Positions 24,401 through 37,888 of a stretch of 64,000 bases of DNA are shown piece after piece. The stretch's first letter is position 1. Each line of letters begins with the position of its first letter. Below the pieces are notes generated by a model. It searched no databases. It worked only from the letters and a program-made list of their open reading frames with translations, and was not told where the DNA came from. Origin of the DNA: Phaffia rhodozyma (Eukaryota > Basidiomycota > Tremellomycetes > Cystofilobasidiales > Mrakiaceae); NCBI GenBank assembly GCA_014706385.1, contig JACGZH010000006.1, positions 1,711,001 through 1,775,000 on the forward strand, written 5' to 3'. Made by a program: the position numbers and the translations under genes.

Positions 24401-26107
24401 ATGGAGCTCGTCAGCCCCAAGGATAAAGATTACATTGTAGAGACGGTATCGATCCCGAGAAGATATCATCGGACGCTCCTTGGCGAAAAATCAATTTTCA
24501 TTCACGACATCGAAAGCAAGACAAACTCGACCATCCGTTTTCCCCACAAGGAGACCGCGTCTGATGTGGTAACGATCTATGGACCTGAATCCCAGGCTCA
24601 CATCGCTGCTGCTATGTTGCTCGACCATGTCCCTTTCGAAGCCGATCTACACGTCCCGTTCAGTATGGAATTAGCCTCTGTGCTGGGAACCCCAGAGTTT
24701 GTCCAACTAATTGAGAGGATCAACAGAGAAGCTCAAGTGGCGATTGTGCCACCTGCGAGGATCTACCAACAGGAACAAGGAGAGGACTCGGTATTCAAGT
24801 TCAAATGTCAACGATCAAACCTCGATTTCCTGGGACCAGCCAAAGATGCATTGGAAGAGTATCTGCTCGCTAGGAAGGTCAGTTCTCTCTTCCTCTCTTT
24901 GTATTCAGACTTTTATCGCTGACGCAGATTACTTAAATCTCAACCTCTTGTCAATCTTTGCTATAGATTTTGATCTATCCTTCAGACTCACACGCTGCAC
25001 CAGATTCATATGCCGATGCGTTCTCCCACTTCAATTCTGCTCTTCTTCCTTCTAAATTTAACATTGGTGAGTCTCGATTCTGTCGTTCCCTCAAATTGAT
25101 TTGCTCGGATGTGTCTTGGTTGACTCATCGTGAGCCGTCGATTGTTGGCGTTCTATCCTCTAGCCGAAACAGAAGTGCCGACTCAAGGCGAGTCTTTAGT
25201 TCAACGGCGACTCCGGCCAGCAGCTTCTGCCCAAGACGTCAAAGCACTCTTCAACTCTACTCAGACGTTCTATACAGAGTCTTCTTTCCAAAATCAGTCA
25301 ACCTCGGATGACCGAGAAATCAGACACAGTCCAGAACGACCAAGTAGGCATATTCCTTCAGTCTCTCTCGGTGGAAGTGGTGGAGGCTCGAACTCGCTCT
25401 TTAGCGGTTCGACGCCTTACGAGCCACCGAGAACACAAGGTCGGAACGGGTTGGGGCATCGTCAACAGCTGTCGGACCTCTGGATTCCTACTCAATCGCA
25501 AACGTCTCAGACCAGGGCTTCTAATATGGGCCATGAACGATCACAATCGTCTCAACCTACATTATCCACCATCCTCTCTTCGATGCCTCCGCCTCCTGTA
25601 CCAACGTCTGCTCCCCGATCGCCTGTGGAAGAGATTTCGAAGCGAGACTCCGACTCGACGTTGGCTGCAAAGATGAGGGAAATCGGTTCGGTCAACCGAT
25701 CTGGCTCAAATAGAGCACAGTCGCTAGATATGACATCTTTGACTTATGCTGGATACAATAAAGGACACCAACAGAATCACCAGAACAACCAACATACCCA
25801 TAATCACCGCAACAGCTTCCATCATAATCACCAGGGGCATGGACAGAGTGTGTACTCTGTTGGCTCGTTTCCTGGTAGCTCAAACGCTAGGGTCAACGGA
25901 TCAGGTGGGTTTTCCCCACCCGGATCGGCTCGATCAAGTTTGTTCCCCGGGACGCTCGAAGAACAGTTCTACCATGGTAGGTTTTTTCTTTGTGTGAGGA
26001 GAGACAAGCTAGAAGTATTATAGAGTTTGACGAAATTCCTTTTGTTGGTAGGCAATGATCCGACGGATGAGCTCGACCGGGTGATCTCTTCGTTGCATCT
26101 CTCATAG
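21472..26107 (+). CDS. Large multi-KH-domain RNA-binding protein
   Basis: Eight exons (21472-22329, 22416-23261, 23329-23763, 23861-24170, 24273-24877, 24967-25066, 25164-25976, 26052-26107) splice without frame breaks to 1340 residues. Intron 1 begins with GCAAGT rather than GT. KH-like segments include IDYKLHSIIAGRKRQVIQTI with EETGTNIYFP, FISGKKNGKINKIMKMENVKI, VPESYHKRIIGVGGKNIQRIM (a canonical GxxG loop, GVGGKN), and IPRRYHRTLLGEKSIFIHDI. Between and after them are long Ser/Pro/Gln/Asn/His-rich disordered stretches, a (CAG)n-coded Gln run near 22960, and a C-terminal NDPTDELDRVISSLHLS. Several KH units lack a clear GxxG and may be structural. Homologues are widespread in fungi as unnamed KH proteins, with a Bicaudal-C or vigilin-like arrangement. 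A role in mRNA binding is likely; the target is unknown. Confidence 0.9.
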
Positions 26108-27031
26108 AGTAGAGTAAATGTTATTTGTTTTTTCTTTGCTTTCTCTTCCTCTTCACTTTCTTTCCTTTTCTCTCTCAAGTTCTCTTCTCGTCTTCTGTGC
26201 CTGTATGTTTGTGTGATTCTCCCCAAGCTTTTATTGATTCCACCCATTCTTCTTTATTCCCAATCAAACGCCTTTTTACCATGCTGTCAGACTCTTTCTT
26301 TCACAGATTCTACTCCTTTCTCTACCGGCATAACCATTCACGTTTCCTCTACCAGAGTCCTTAGTCCTATAATACGTTCCATACATTCATTCTTTATATC
26401 CAACATTCACTATTCGCCTTTACCCTCATTCTGTCTCTCGCTTCTTGTTTTCATCATGTTTATCGTCTCATATCTTTCATTCCTTTCTTTTGACTCATCA
26501 AGTCTGAAGAGATATGCTATGATGCCCTGCTCATATCCTGGTTCCCTTCTTTCTCTTCCTTTCTCAATCCTCTGCTTTGGTTTATAAGCGACGTAAACAC
26601 CGTTTCTTCATGTCACAGTCAATCTCGATCTGTTCTGCTATTCTTCTTTTCCATCTCTGTCTTTCTAAGTTCGAGGAAGAATCGAAGTTAAACAAGAAGA
26701 AGATTGAGCGAAGTTCAATCCTTGTTTCAGGCATCCTGATTCCGTTCTGTCGTTTTAGTTCTGACGATTGGACTCTTTGATGATTCGTTTCTTTTTCTTT
26801 TTCTTTGCGTCTCCTTTTCTCTCTCCTCCTCTTCTTTGTTTCCTTCCTCTCCGTTCTGTTCAAGATTGATGTAAACTCAGTTCGAATCATAGGAGATGAC
26901 CAAGATAAGACAAGATGAAAGCGAAACATCAAGAATGTAAAGACATTTTCTTACGTTCCCCGTCAGATACGAAGAGTACAGATATGGATTGATCCAAACG
27001 AATCTCCGTCTCATTCCATTTCACCTCATTC
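26108..27031. other. 3' region between convergent genes
   Basis: This is a pyrimidine-rich 0.9-kb spacer, (TTC/CTTT)-rich on the + strand around 26130-26200 and 26780-26850. It must contain both 3' UTRs. No RNA gene or convincing open frame was seen. Confidence 0.4.
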
Positions 27032-29203
<2,172 letters not shown>

Positions 29204-29387
29204 GGGCGATGATGGTGGCGATGGTTATGGTGAAGGCAAGAAAGACGGAAATAAAATATGGAAAGTGACTCGGCATTTGCCGCTTCAGTCGATCACCTCC
29301 ATCAGCTAACCCAGACACCGAGATAGTGGCATAACAGCATATCAGAGTACCATCGACCGCTTTCAGACAGATCTTATCCCATTCTAA

Positions 29388-32171
29388 ATGGAGCCAACGC
29401 CCACACAGCTTATATCAGACGCACTGGAGAGAGAGGATGTGCTCGCTCTCCGTCAGTTTGCAGCTCGAGAAGGAGGCTTTCTCACTGATGACATTCGCAA
29501 ACGTGTCTGGTTTGTCCAAGTCTGCTCTTGCTCCTCCTTTGATTTCTACCGTCCCTCTGGGATGCTCTCGGTTGACCATCAATGGATAGACCCTCATCAT
29601 AACAATCTCGTCCTTGCTCCAGGCCGTTTCTCCTAGGTGTTTATCCAGATGTTTCTTCTATTGGTTCGTCTGAAGTAGAGCCGTCCGTCGCTTTGGCCTC
29701 GCGTCCTGCCTCGCCTGTCGATATTCAATCCGATCTGGCTTCTACTTCGAGCGCACTATCCAATCCGCCATCCTGTCTAGGAGAGAGCTGGATTCACTCT
29801 TCTGAATCTACGATGACTTCGTTGGCAGACTCTATCAGTCAGGAGTCTAACCGTGGTTGCTTGGATAGCGGTGGTGACGATAGCTGTGAAGATGCTGTTG
29901 CAGATGACAGCTCAGAGTTCATACAGCTGGGGACGTCTATCCTAGCATCACCGATCGTCGATTCGGCATCTCTTGACACCCATGCGACAACTCCAATCAC
30001 ACTCAATGAGCTCGACGGCTCCCCCTTGGATGAAACTCCATCTTCTTCGCCGGTTGAAGGCTCGGTTGACATATCAGAGGCCCTTCCTTCGTCCTCCCTT
30101 CAGCCCTTAACTCAGGAACCAGGCGTATGTTCGCCAAAGACATTCTCATCTTCAAAGACACCTACGCCAGTCACATGGGGACATTTCGCCTCTCAGCACG
30201 GCGAGTCGTTAGAACCCCACCCAGACGAAGGTCAGGTCAAGCTCGACACTCGGAGAGGCTTCGTTGTATATCCCCCAGTGGAAGCCAACGACCGAGAGAT
30301 TCTCCAGACAGAGCTTCACGCGTTGATCGTGACAGTTCTCAGACGCCATCGGCCTTTGCGATACTTTCAGGTCAGCACGTTACTCTTGTAGTGAGAACCC
30401 CCCTGATGGTTGGCCTGCTGACTTGAATGTCACATGTTGCTCACAATGATCTTAGGGCTACCACGATATCGCTTCGGTATTTCTCCTAACTTTCATTCCT
30501 TTACGATGCCTTGTTCCTGCGCGCCGCCAATTGTGTTCACGATCCTCTTCCCAAGCTCGGTGTGCCCGCTCTGCATCCAAACCTGATGGCACTCAGACTT
30601 CATCAGATCCAGTTTCTACATTCGACGTCCGTCTTTGTGAGCCAGCAGAAACCGCAGAGACGCCATTAGACCCTACCTCAATCAAAACTCTAGTAGACTG
30701 TTTAGAAAGAGTCAGCTTGTTCAGAATCAGAGATGGCATGGGATCAGGCCTTGAGCCGGTCATGGGTTTGCTTCGGTATGTTCTTTTAGTTTCAGACGGG
30801 CCAGCCAGAGGTCTCTCATATGATGTGTTCTTCTCGTGGACGACTTTCTGAATCTGTTCCTAACTTTACAGAGTGATGAAACGACTCCTCAAACTGGCTG
30901 ATCCAGAGTTATATAGAATTGTGAACCAGTACGTTGTCTACGCTCCTCTTATCTTGCTTATTTTCTTGGAGCCATTTTTGAGTCGTTCTTTGAACCTTCA
31001 CTTATTCTTGCCCCTCTCCTTCTTACCCTCTACTTTTAGGGCAACACCCCTCCCGTTCTTTGCCCTGTCTTGGCTTCTTACGCTTTTCTCCCATGACGTC
31101 GACTCGTTCCCCCACATACAATTATTATTTGATTTCCTTCTTGCTAACAACCCGGTGGTTGTCGTTTACCTCTCAGTAGCTGTTAGTATTTTTTTTCTCA
31201 CTCTTACCTCAACTTATCGATCGATCGATCAATCAATCAATCAGCAAGTTTCTGACAACATCAGGTTTCCTCGGAATGTGGTGTTTTCTTAGATTATCCT
31301 GTCGAAAAAAGAGTTGATTCTCTCAATGAAAGAACTTTTGGCTGAAGACCCCGGAATCCTTCACTCGACATTGTCCGAACTGCCCCCTTTCATCTCTTCT
31401 ACACCCTCTTCCAACCCTCTTCCAGCTACATCACCACTATCCACGCCCACAGAGAAATCAACGGTGTTGCCTATCTCTCTTCCAGATTTGTTTGACCGAA
31501 CGATTCGACTTCAAACACGGTTCCCTGTTCTGGGTCCTGACCTTCAGCTAGACACTTTCATGGGCCCTCAATCTGTTGTGTTCACCTACGAGGCCGAATG
31601 GGCCAGAAAGATGGCGCACGCGGGATCCGACAAGGCTGGTGTTGCCGATAGTGTCCAAAGCTCTGACGCCAACGACGACGACGACGACGACGACGACAAA
31701 CCCGGGCACGAAAACACAGATGAGGTTCAAGAGGCCGAGCAAATCCTTCTGGGCCCTCTCGAGTGTATCGTCTGTTCCTCCTCCTCACTTTCCTTGTCCG
31801 ATTCGGAAGACGAAGATACAGCACTTGGATCGGAGAAACGAACGGTCGGTCATCGAAACCGGTCGGCAGGTAACCCTGGAGCTGGTGGCGGTGGCTCTAT
31901 AGCAGGCCGTTTAGGAACCCGATGGCGTGAATTCTTGCCTCGTTTGCTTCTCGCTCAAGCACGACGTCTTGGAGTAGTACGAGGGACAGGAGGAAGAAGC
32001 ATCAGGCTGGCTATCGTCGTTTTGGTATTCGCCGTTGGCTTTAGTTTCTTAGGCAGTGCCGGAGGAGGCGGTCTAAGCGGTGTCTGGACGAGAACAACGA
32101 TGATAGGCACAGAGTGGGTTGGACTTGGGTTGATTCAACAGAGATTGGGATTCGGATCACGGTCAGAATGA
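29388..32171 (+). CDS. TBC-domain Rab GTPase-activating protein, TBC1D20/Gyp8-like
   Basis: This is a GAP for Rab1/Ypt1-type GTPases, probably ER-anchored. Six exons (29388-29509, 29623-30370, 30456-30775, 30872-30928, 31040-31181, 31293-32171) give 755 residues. TBC motifs in order: GGFLTDDIRKRVWPFLLGVYPD, then a roughly 150-residue Ser-rich insertion, the arginine-finger box VKLDTRRGF, the glutamine-finger box RYFQGYHDIASVFLL (split by an intron at FQ/GY), LFRIRDGMGSGLEP, LPFFALSWLLTLFSHDV, and FDFLLANNPVVVVYLSVA. A poly-Asp run (about 31670-31697) and a Gly-rich region precede a C-terminal hydrophobic helix (IRLAIVVLVFAVGFSFLGSA). That membrane tail is what separates TBC1D20/Gyp8 from other TBC proteins. 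The insertion between the first two blocks is unusual. Confidence 0.88.
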
Positions 32172-32414
32172 GGTTACGGATGGAGGAAAGCTGAGTAGAT
32201 ATGCCTTCGTATCGATGTGACGTTACGACTCTGCACCTTGACAAATACAAGCTCAAGCAAGAGAGATCACATTCAATCTACAGACACAATGGATAGCTAG
32301 ACAACAAAAAGATGTACTGAATGAGGAAAAAAAGCCATGACGATACAGATAATAAGAAGGATGTGGATGAAGCTCGCACAAACACAAGAACGCAAGATCG
32401 TTTGATCTTGCGGT

Positions 32415-33396
32415 TTAATCCGCTAGAGCATCCAAGATCGTTCCCACCCCACCGAGAACTCCACCTGCGGCATGGGCAGCCGTCTCGGCCGCCGAAGCCT
32501 GAGCTGCTTCTTCAGCTGCAATCTCTTCCGGGGTCTTGTCATTGTGGATGGCAGAATCGGTCTTGGAGAGCAAAGCGGGTTGGAGCAGAGGGGCGATAGC
32601 TTCAGTCAACTGTCGAGGCCTTTTTTTGTGTTTGACAAATACAGAGGGAATTTGTTTTAGCAGAAGAACATCAAGATGTAAAATATAAAGAAGAGATGAG
32701 ACGAACTTGACACCAAGGGAGTCAGCCAGTCGGATGATTTGGTCCTCGACACCGATTTGGCCGGAAGGAGCTCGAGAGTCGGATCCGGCAGAGCCTGTAG
32801 AGAAATGTTGAAGGGCAGCTGCTGAGGCAGCGGCTTTCTGCTACCAAAGGCAGATGACAAACCAAGAGGAGATCATAAGTACGTATGCACACAAGTCAGC
32901 GAAAGGGCACAAACATGCAAGAAAGGGAAAGTATTGAATGGATACCAACAGCAGCGATGGGTGTGTTTACCGGCCTATGTCCAGTGATCAAGTTCCACCA
33001 ACCACCAACCTCAGCGGACTGAACAGAGAATCGCCTGAAGATACGGTATCACCCGAGAGAAGGATCTATCAGTCAGTCACCACGATTCGAAAGACTCGAG
33101 AACAAACAGGTTAGTGTTGATGGACAAACCATGCGTAGAAGGATGTGACAGCGATGGCAACCAAGATGAGCTTGCTTGTGACTGCAAGACATAAATACGC
33201 TCAACACCATCAGCATCTAATCAACAAAGAAGCACAGAACATAAAAAGGAACCGTACAAGATGTCACAGGCTGCTGCTTGATCCGCTTTCCCTGGGGAGC
33301 ATCGGTAGTGTGATCGACACCGTCAGAATCCTGACCTGCCAAGAGGGAGGATGAGTTGCGCTGACGAGTGGAAGAAGCTTGAGCTGAGGACGACAT
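32415..33396 (-). CDS. Small membrane protein of unknown function
   Basis: ATG at 33396 and stop at 32415, with at least five exons. The product begins with a Ser/Gln-rich N-terminus (MSSSAQASSTRQRNSSSL). One hydrophobic stretch follows (SKLILVAIAVTSFYAWFSRF), then EVGGWWNLITGHRPVNT. The Ala-rich second half contains IIRLADSLGVKVRPRQLTEAIAPLL, a TPEEIAAEEAAQASAAETAAHAAGG helix and a C-terminal GTILDALAD. A single-pass membrane protein with an amphipathic tail is what can be seen. I recognise no family. It is convergent with the RabGAP gene (244 bp apart) and divergent from the carrier gene. The exon joins near 33270-33340 fit GT-AG rules. Confidence 0.6.
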
Positions 33397-34232
33397 TCGA
33401 CTATGAGTGATGAAACAGTTGGAAGGTTAGGATGTGGAGAGAGAAAGGAAGAGAAAGAAGTTGAACGCTCATCTGATGTTTTTTTTTTCATCTCTTCTGG
33501 CCGGGTTACGACATTGGATGACGTCAGTTGATCGATCACGCACAGCATTTGGCTTTCGTCCAAACACTCTCACGTGACCCGTAATGAACAGGTCTCTTCT
33601 ATCGGTGTACCTCTCGACAGCTATTCCTCTGTGAGTGAGAGAGATCGTTCCCATGTACATGTTTCTTAGTCTGCGTGTGTATTAGTATGCTTAGTTCAGA
33701 ATAATCTGACAAACGAATGAATCCGCGGACGATCATATCTGTATCAACGGCTAACAGCGCAAGGTCTGTCTTGTGAATGTAAGTATGGGAGTTTAATTTC
33801 ATGGAGTTATGTAAACGAATCATTCAGAACATCCTGTATGATGGAAGAAACTCATCGGTTTCAAACATATTGCGCTCTCGTCTCTTGTCACTCACTTGAG
33901 CTGTCATGAGGTCGGTCCTTGTTAGAGTTCACTCTGACTCTCTCTGTTCGCCCAGAGTAGGTAGAATACACTATCGAAGGAGAAAATGAATGACGAATAG
34001 GACACGGCCAGTCTCACGTGACCCAAATGCTGTGCTACCGCCCAAATCCGTCTCCGCTCCATTAGCGCGTCCGCCTAATTTCCCTAAGTTCTTTCCTTCT
34101 TCATACGGATAACTCCTTCGGCTCTCCTTGTGCTTTTGCTTTTATCTCTGCTTCACATACATAATACATATCATCCCACACACGCAAGAGTCGGAACGCA
34201 CGAGAACATAATACCCTTCTTTTCGCCAGACG
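33397..34232. other. Divergent promoter region, nothing specific recognised
   Basis: This 836-bp gap lies between the unknown membrane protein and the mitochondrial carrier. It includes a T9 run at about 33480 and a TCACGTGAC palindrome at 34013-34021, a common E-box-like site in fungal promoters. CACGTGAC also occurs near 33571. Function of these sites is not established here. Confidence 0.4.
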
Positions 34233-35841
34233 ATGGCTACCCCTCTTCTCGACCAGCACCTGCTCGAAATCGATCCCCACACCGCCCACACCCCGTTTCC
34301 GTCAGAGATTTCTCCCTCCCCACCCGATGATCGTGTACCCCAAAAAGGGTTGATGGCCAAGATAGGAGCAAAAGGAACAGGTGCCATGACCGGAGCGGTC
34401 GCTACTTCTTTGCTCAGTTGCGTACTTGTCTTTCGTTCTTCTCCATCTCTTATCTACTTATCCCTAACGCTTGGCCTGTATTGTATTCTATTTGCCGATT
34501 CGATCGTTATTTGTTGCATACCAAAAACAAAAAAAAAAAGTGACGCCGTTCGATGTCCTCAAGACTCGTCTTCAATCACGGCCGCCACCTGCATCTGCAT
34601 CATCTCTACCCTCATTCTCACCCACGTCATCATCTTCGTGTTGTCAGCATACACTCTTGTCTTCCTCATCGTCCTCATCTTCATCCTCTCTCCGTTCATA
34701 CCACCAGATCCACTGCGCCACCGCTCCGCTTCCAACATCGGTCTCGTCAGCCGCCATGACGGCCTCAATACGAGCTCAAGGCAATACTTTGGTCTTGGAT
34801 CGGGAGCCAGTTGGATGTGCCAGTCCTTCTGGGTGGAGAGCGTTGGTAGAGGAGTTCAAGGCTAGTGGTAGGGTTGCCCATGGATTTAGAGATGAACTCG
34901 TCAGCGTCTGGAGAGAAAGTGGAGTTCGTGGGTTCTGGAGAGGTGTGGGAACCACGATGTGAGTTGGTTTTTGCCCTTGTCTTCTTCCTATCTGGTCTTT
35001 ATGTTCGTGCTGGCTAACGTTACAACTCTTGACGTTTGACAGAACAATGGGCGTGCCATCCTCCGCAATCTATATGGTTGGATATGATCACCTTCGAACG
35101 TATCTGATCCAGCAGCCCTCTATTCAGAACTCTTCCTTCTTGGCCACGTCGACCCCCCTTTTTGCTGGCTCGCTTGCTAGGACGTTCTCCGCTACTATAA
35201 TCTCTCCTGTCGAACTTTTTAGGACTCGTCTCCAGGCGCATCCACCTCCAGGCCGACCTCAGCCAACAGTTAAGTCGACTGTGATCGATCTTCGAAAGAT
35301 GGTTGGCGAGTCTGGCGTCCGAAGTTTGTGGAGAGGCATCGGCGCGACATTATGGAGGGATGTCCCATTCAGTGGAATTTACTGGGGAGGGTATGAATGG
35401 TTGAAAGGAAGAGTTCTAACCGGACCAAGGTGGGAGAAGGCAGGGTCTGGTGAGGGTGAATGGGGCAGAGCGATGGTGGCTGGAGCTGGGAGTGGAATGG
35501 TTCGTTTATTTTATTTTATTGCTCATCAGAGGTATCTTCTCTCTCTGATCTTGTCTTGCGGGTTCAACACTCTCCTTTAGTTTGCTGCATTAGTTACGAC
35601 CCCGTTCGACGTTCTCAAGACTCGGCGTCAAATCACCTCCAACCCGACCTCCTCCTCACTTCTATCGACCAGCCCTCGACCGCCATCGTCGACAATTCCT
35701 CTGCTTCGCGAGATCATCAAGAACGAGGGCTTCACCGCTCTTTTTGCCGGACTTGTTCCTAGGCTGGCAAAGGTCGCGCCTGCTTGTGCCATCATGGTCA
35801 GTTGTTACGAGGTCGTAGGATCATACATGAGCGGAGATTAG
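34233..35841 (+). CDS. MTM1: Mitochondrial carrier, Mtm1/SLC25A39-40 type
   Basis: This is a six-helix inner-membrane carrier. Mtm1/SLC25A39-40 members import glutathione into mitochondria and affect manganese superoxide dismutase metallation and iron-sulfur metabolism. Four exons (34233-34416, 34541-34958, 35043-35499, 35581-35841) give 439 residues. The three carrier signatures are present: MTPFDVLKTRLQ, ISPVELFRTRLQ and TTPFDVLKTRRQ. Companion blocks GFWRGVGTTM, SLWRGIGATLWRDVPFSGIYW and ALFAGLVPRLAKVAPACAIM are also visible. The roughly 100-residue Ser-rich insertion in the first matrix loop is characteristic of this subfamily, and the ATLWRDVPFSGIYWGGYE stretch is its best marker. The ATG is preceded by a pyrimidine-rich leader. 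Confidence 0.88.
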
Positions 35842-36411
35842 AGAAAGCTCCTTCCTTTTTTGCTTCCATGCGTATTTTGCATTCCAAGGTTTCTATCCTT
35901 TACTCTCCGATCCTTTCTTTTTCTCCTTCTTCTTCATCTCCTCTTCATACACCAGAAACCAAACTTAGTCATTTGTTAATTTCCAAAACTAGAACGATAT
36001 AGAGCGGTTTCCTAATCTCTTGACCCCTCGAAGGTCAACACAACAATACACTGCATTCATACGAATCCAGACACTCTCCTCCTTTGTTGTTCTTCTCTCC
36101 TTTTCCTCTCTCTCTCTTGCTTTTTTTTTCTTTTTTGGTTCTCGTAGTGTTCTGTGCTCCATCATCTTCATCTTCATCTTCATACAAACAACATTGTATT
36201 CAATCTCTTATAGAAATCTTATGTCAATCAGCTGAGAGCGAAACCCTTTCTTGGAATTTCTAAACTTGATTTAACTTGACGGATCTGTGCAACCCTAACA
36301 ATTCTCAATCCACCTCTGTTTCCCTCCACGTGAAGCGAGCTTGCCTTCTTTTCTTCTTTTCTTCTCTTCTCTTTAGACCTTCAACAAATTCAAAGGAATC
36401 ATACAGCAACC
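35842..36411. other. Intergenic between MTM1 and NTF2, same strand
   Basis: This holds the MTM1 3' UTR and the NTF2 promoter. It is CT-rich around 36070-36180, with (TTCATC)n at about 36163-36182. A long CT-rich leader (36290-36400) precedes the NTF2 ATG. No gene was seen. Confidence 0.4.
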
Positions 36412-37573
36412 ATGGCCGACCTCAACGCCGTCGCTACCAGCTTCACCCGTTCGTATCTATCTCTCCTCTATTGTTGTTGTTATCGTCTTGTTCTTATCCG
36501 CTCCTCAAAAGTCACCTCTTGGAGATTCAGAGAGACAAAAGAAAATTCCATCATCTAATCGACTATCGCTGAATTACCCTTTTTTTGCCTTGTTATTTCC
36601 GTCGTTTTCGTTGTCTCGCTCAACTGTTGGGCATGGCTTTCGTCTGAACAGAGTACTACTACTCTCTGTTCGCTACCAACCGACCTGCTTTGAAGGATCT
36701 CTACGTTAGTCCCTCTACTTCTCCCTTATGTTGATCATGACTAGAAAGAATTCTGGAGACTAATCCCAGATCGGTCTCCGCTATCAAACATGGCTTTTGT
36801 GTAATTTCTTCTTTTCTTCTTCTTCTGCTTCTCTTTAAAAGCGAGATGTCTCTATGCTTACCTGGGAGGAGAAGCAGTTCTTGAGTGGAGATGCTATTGT
36901 CAAGCACCTTGTGGTTCGTTGATCCATTCGTCTCTTTCCTATGTCGTTCTCCTCAATAGATCTTCCAGCTAGCCAAACTCACCCTACGCATACATATTTT
37001 CCTTGTTCTTTGGAACTCTCAATTCTCTTGTCGCTTGTTTGTCGCATACAGGAGCTTCCCTTCGGAAAGGTCCAGCACAAGATTGTTACCACTGACGCTC
37101 AGCCGTCTCAGCCTGGACAGGAGCACCTGATGGTTCTTGTGACCGGTCAGCTCATCGTACGTGCATCTTTCACTCCATCTCGATCGTCTTTGCGATTTAC
37201 TGACTCTTTTTTTTTAATTTATTTATCATTTGCCTGTCGGGTACAATAATCTATCTTGATGGATGTGACGATGTTTGAACCTGAATAGATCGACGACTCT
37301 CCCCCGCTCCAGTTCTCCCAGGTGTTTCAGCTCATCAAGGAGGGAGCAACCTACTGGGTGTAAGTTTGAGTTGTGTTACAATTGGGTGTAAGCTATCCTT
37401 GCTGACCTGACAATTCATCTCCCTTCTGCTGGCGCTCGACTCTGAATATTATAGATTCAACGACGTTTTCCGATTGTAAGCTTCCTTTCCTCTGGACACT
37501 CGCACAGGCTCAGAGTCTAACAATGCCTTCTTCTGGTTCTTCTTTCGTCATGTACTTCAGGGTGTACGGTTAA
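36412..37573 (+). CDS. NTF2: Nuclear transport factor 2
   Basis: NTF2 carries RanGDP back into the nucleus. Seven exons (36412-36448, 36652-36704, 36842-36913, 37052-37156, 37289-37359, 37455-37475, 37561-37573) give 123 residues, the family length. The product starts MADLNAVATSFT and continues YYYSLFATNRPALKDLY, SMLTWEEKQFLSGDAIV, LPFGKVQHKIVTTDAQPS, LMVLVTGQLIIDDSPPLQFSQVFQLI and FNDVFRLVYG. All are in place for the single cone-shaped NTF2 domain. The last two exons are only 21 and 13 nt, the final one coding just the end of the protein. Intron 1 is about 200 bp, as often seen for an intron close to the start codon of highly expressed fungal genes. Confidence 0.95.
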
Positions 37574-37888
37574 AACCATTGTTTATTCATGCCTTTCTTC
37601 CTCTTCTCGCTCTTCTTGCTCTCTTCCATCTTGTCTTCTGTCATCGTCTGAAGCACACACATCCAAGAGAGATCAATACACATATACATATACGCATATA
37701 CCTGTATGCTCTTCTTTCCTAAGCAAACGAAGCCATATTACGTAATCACACCGATGGTTACGATGCGTCATCAGTCATGGTTACATCCCCCTCGGTCGGT
37801 GTTCTCATTCCTCCTCGCCTTCCAAAGGAAATCGATTTGACCGAGCGACGACCATCCCGACTCTGAACACTATAAGCTCGACATCTCA

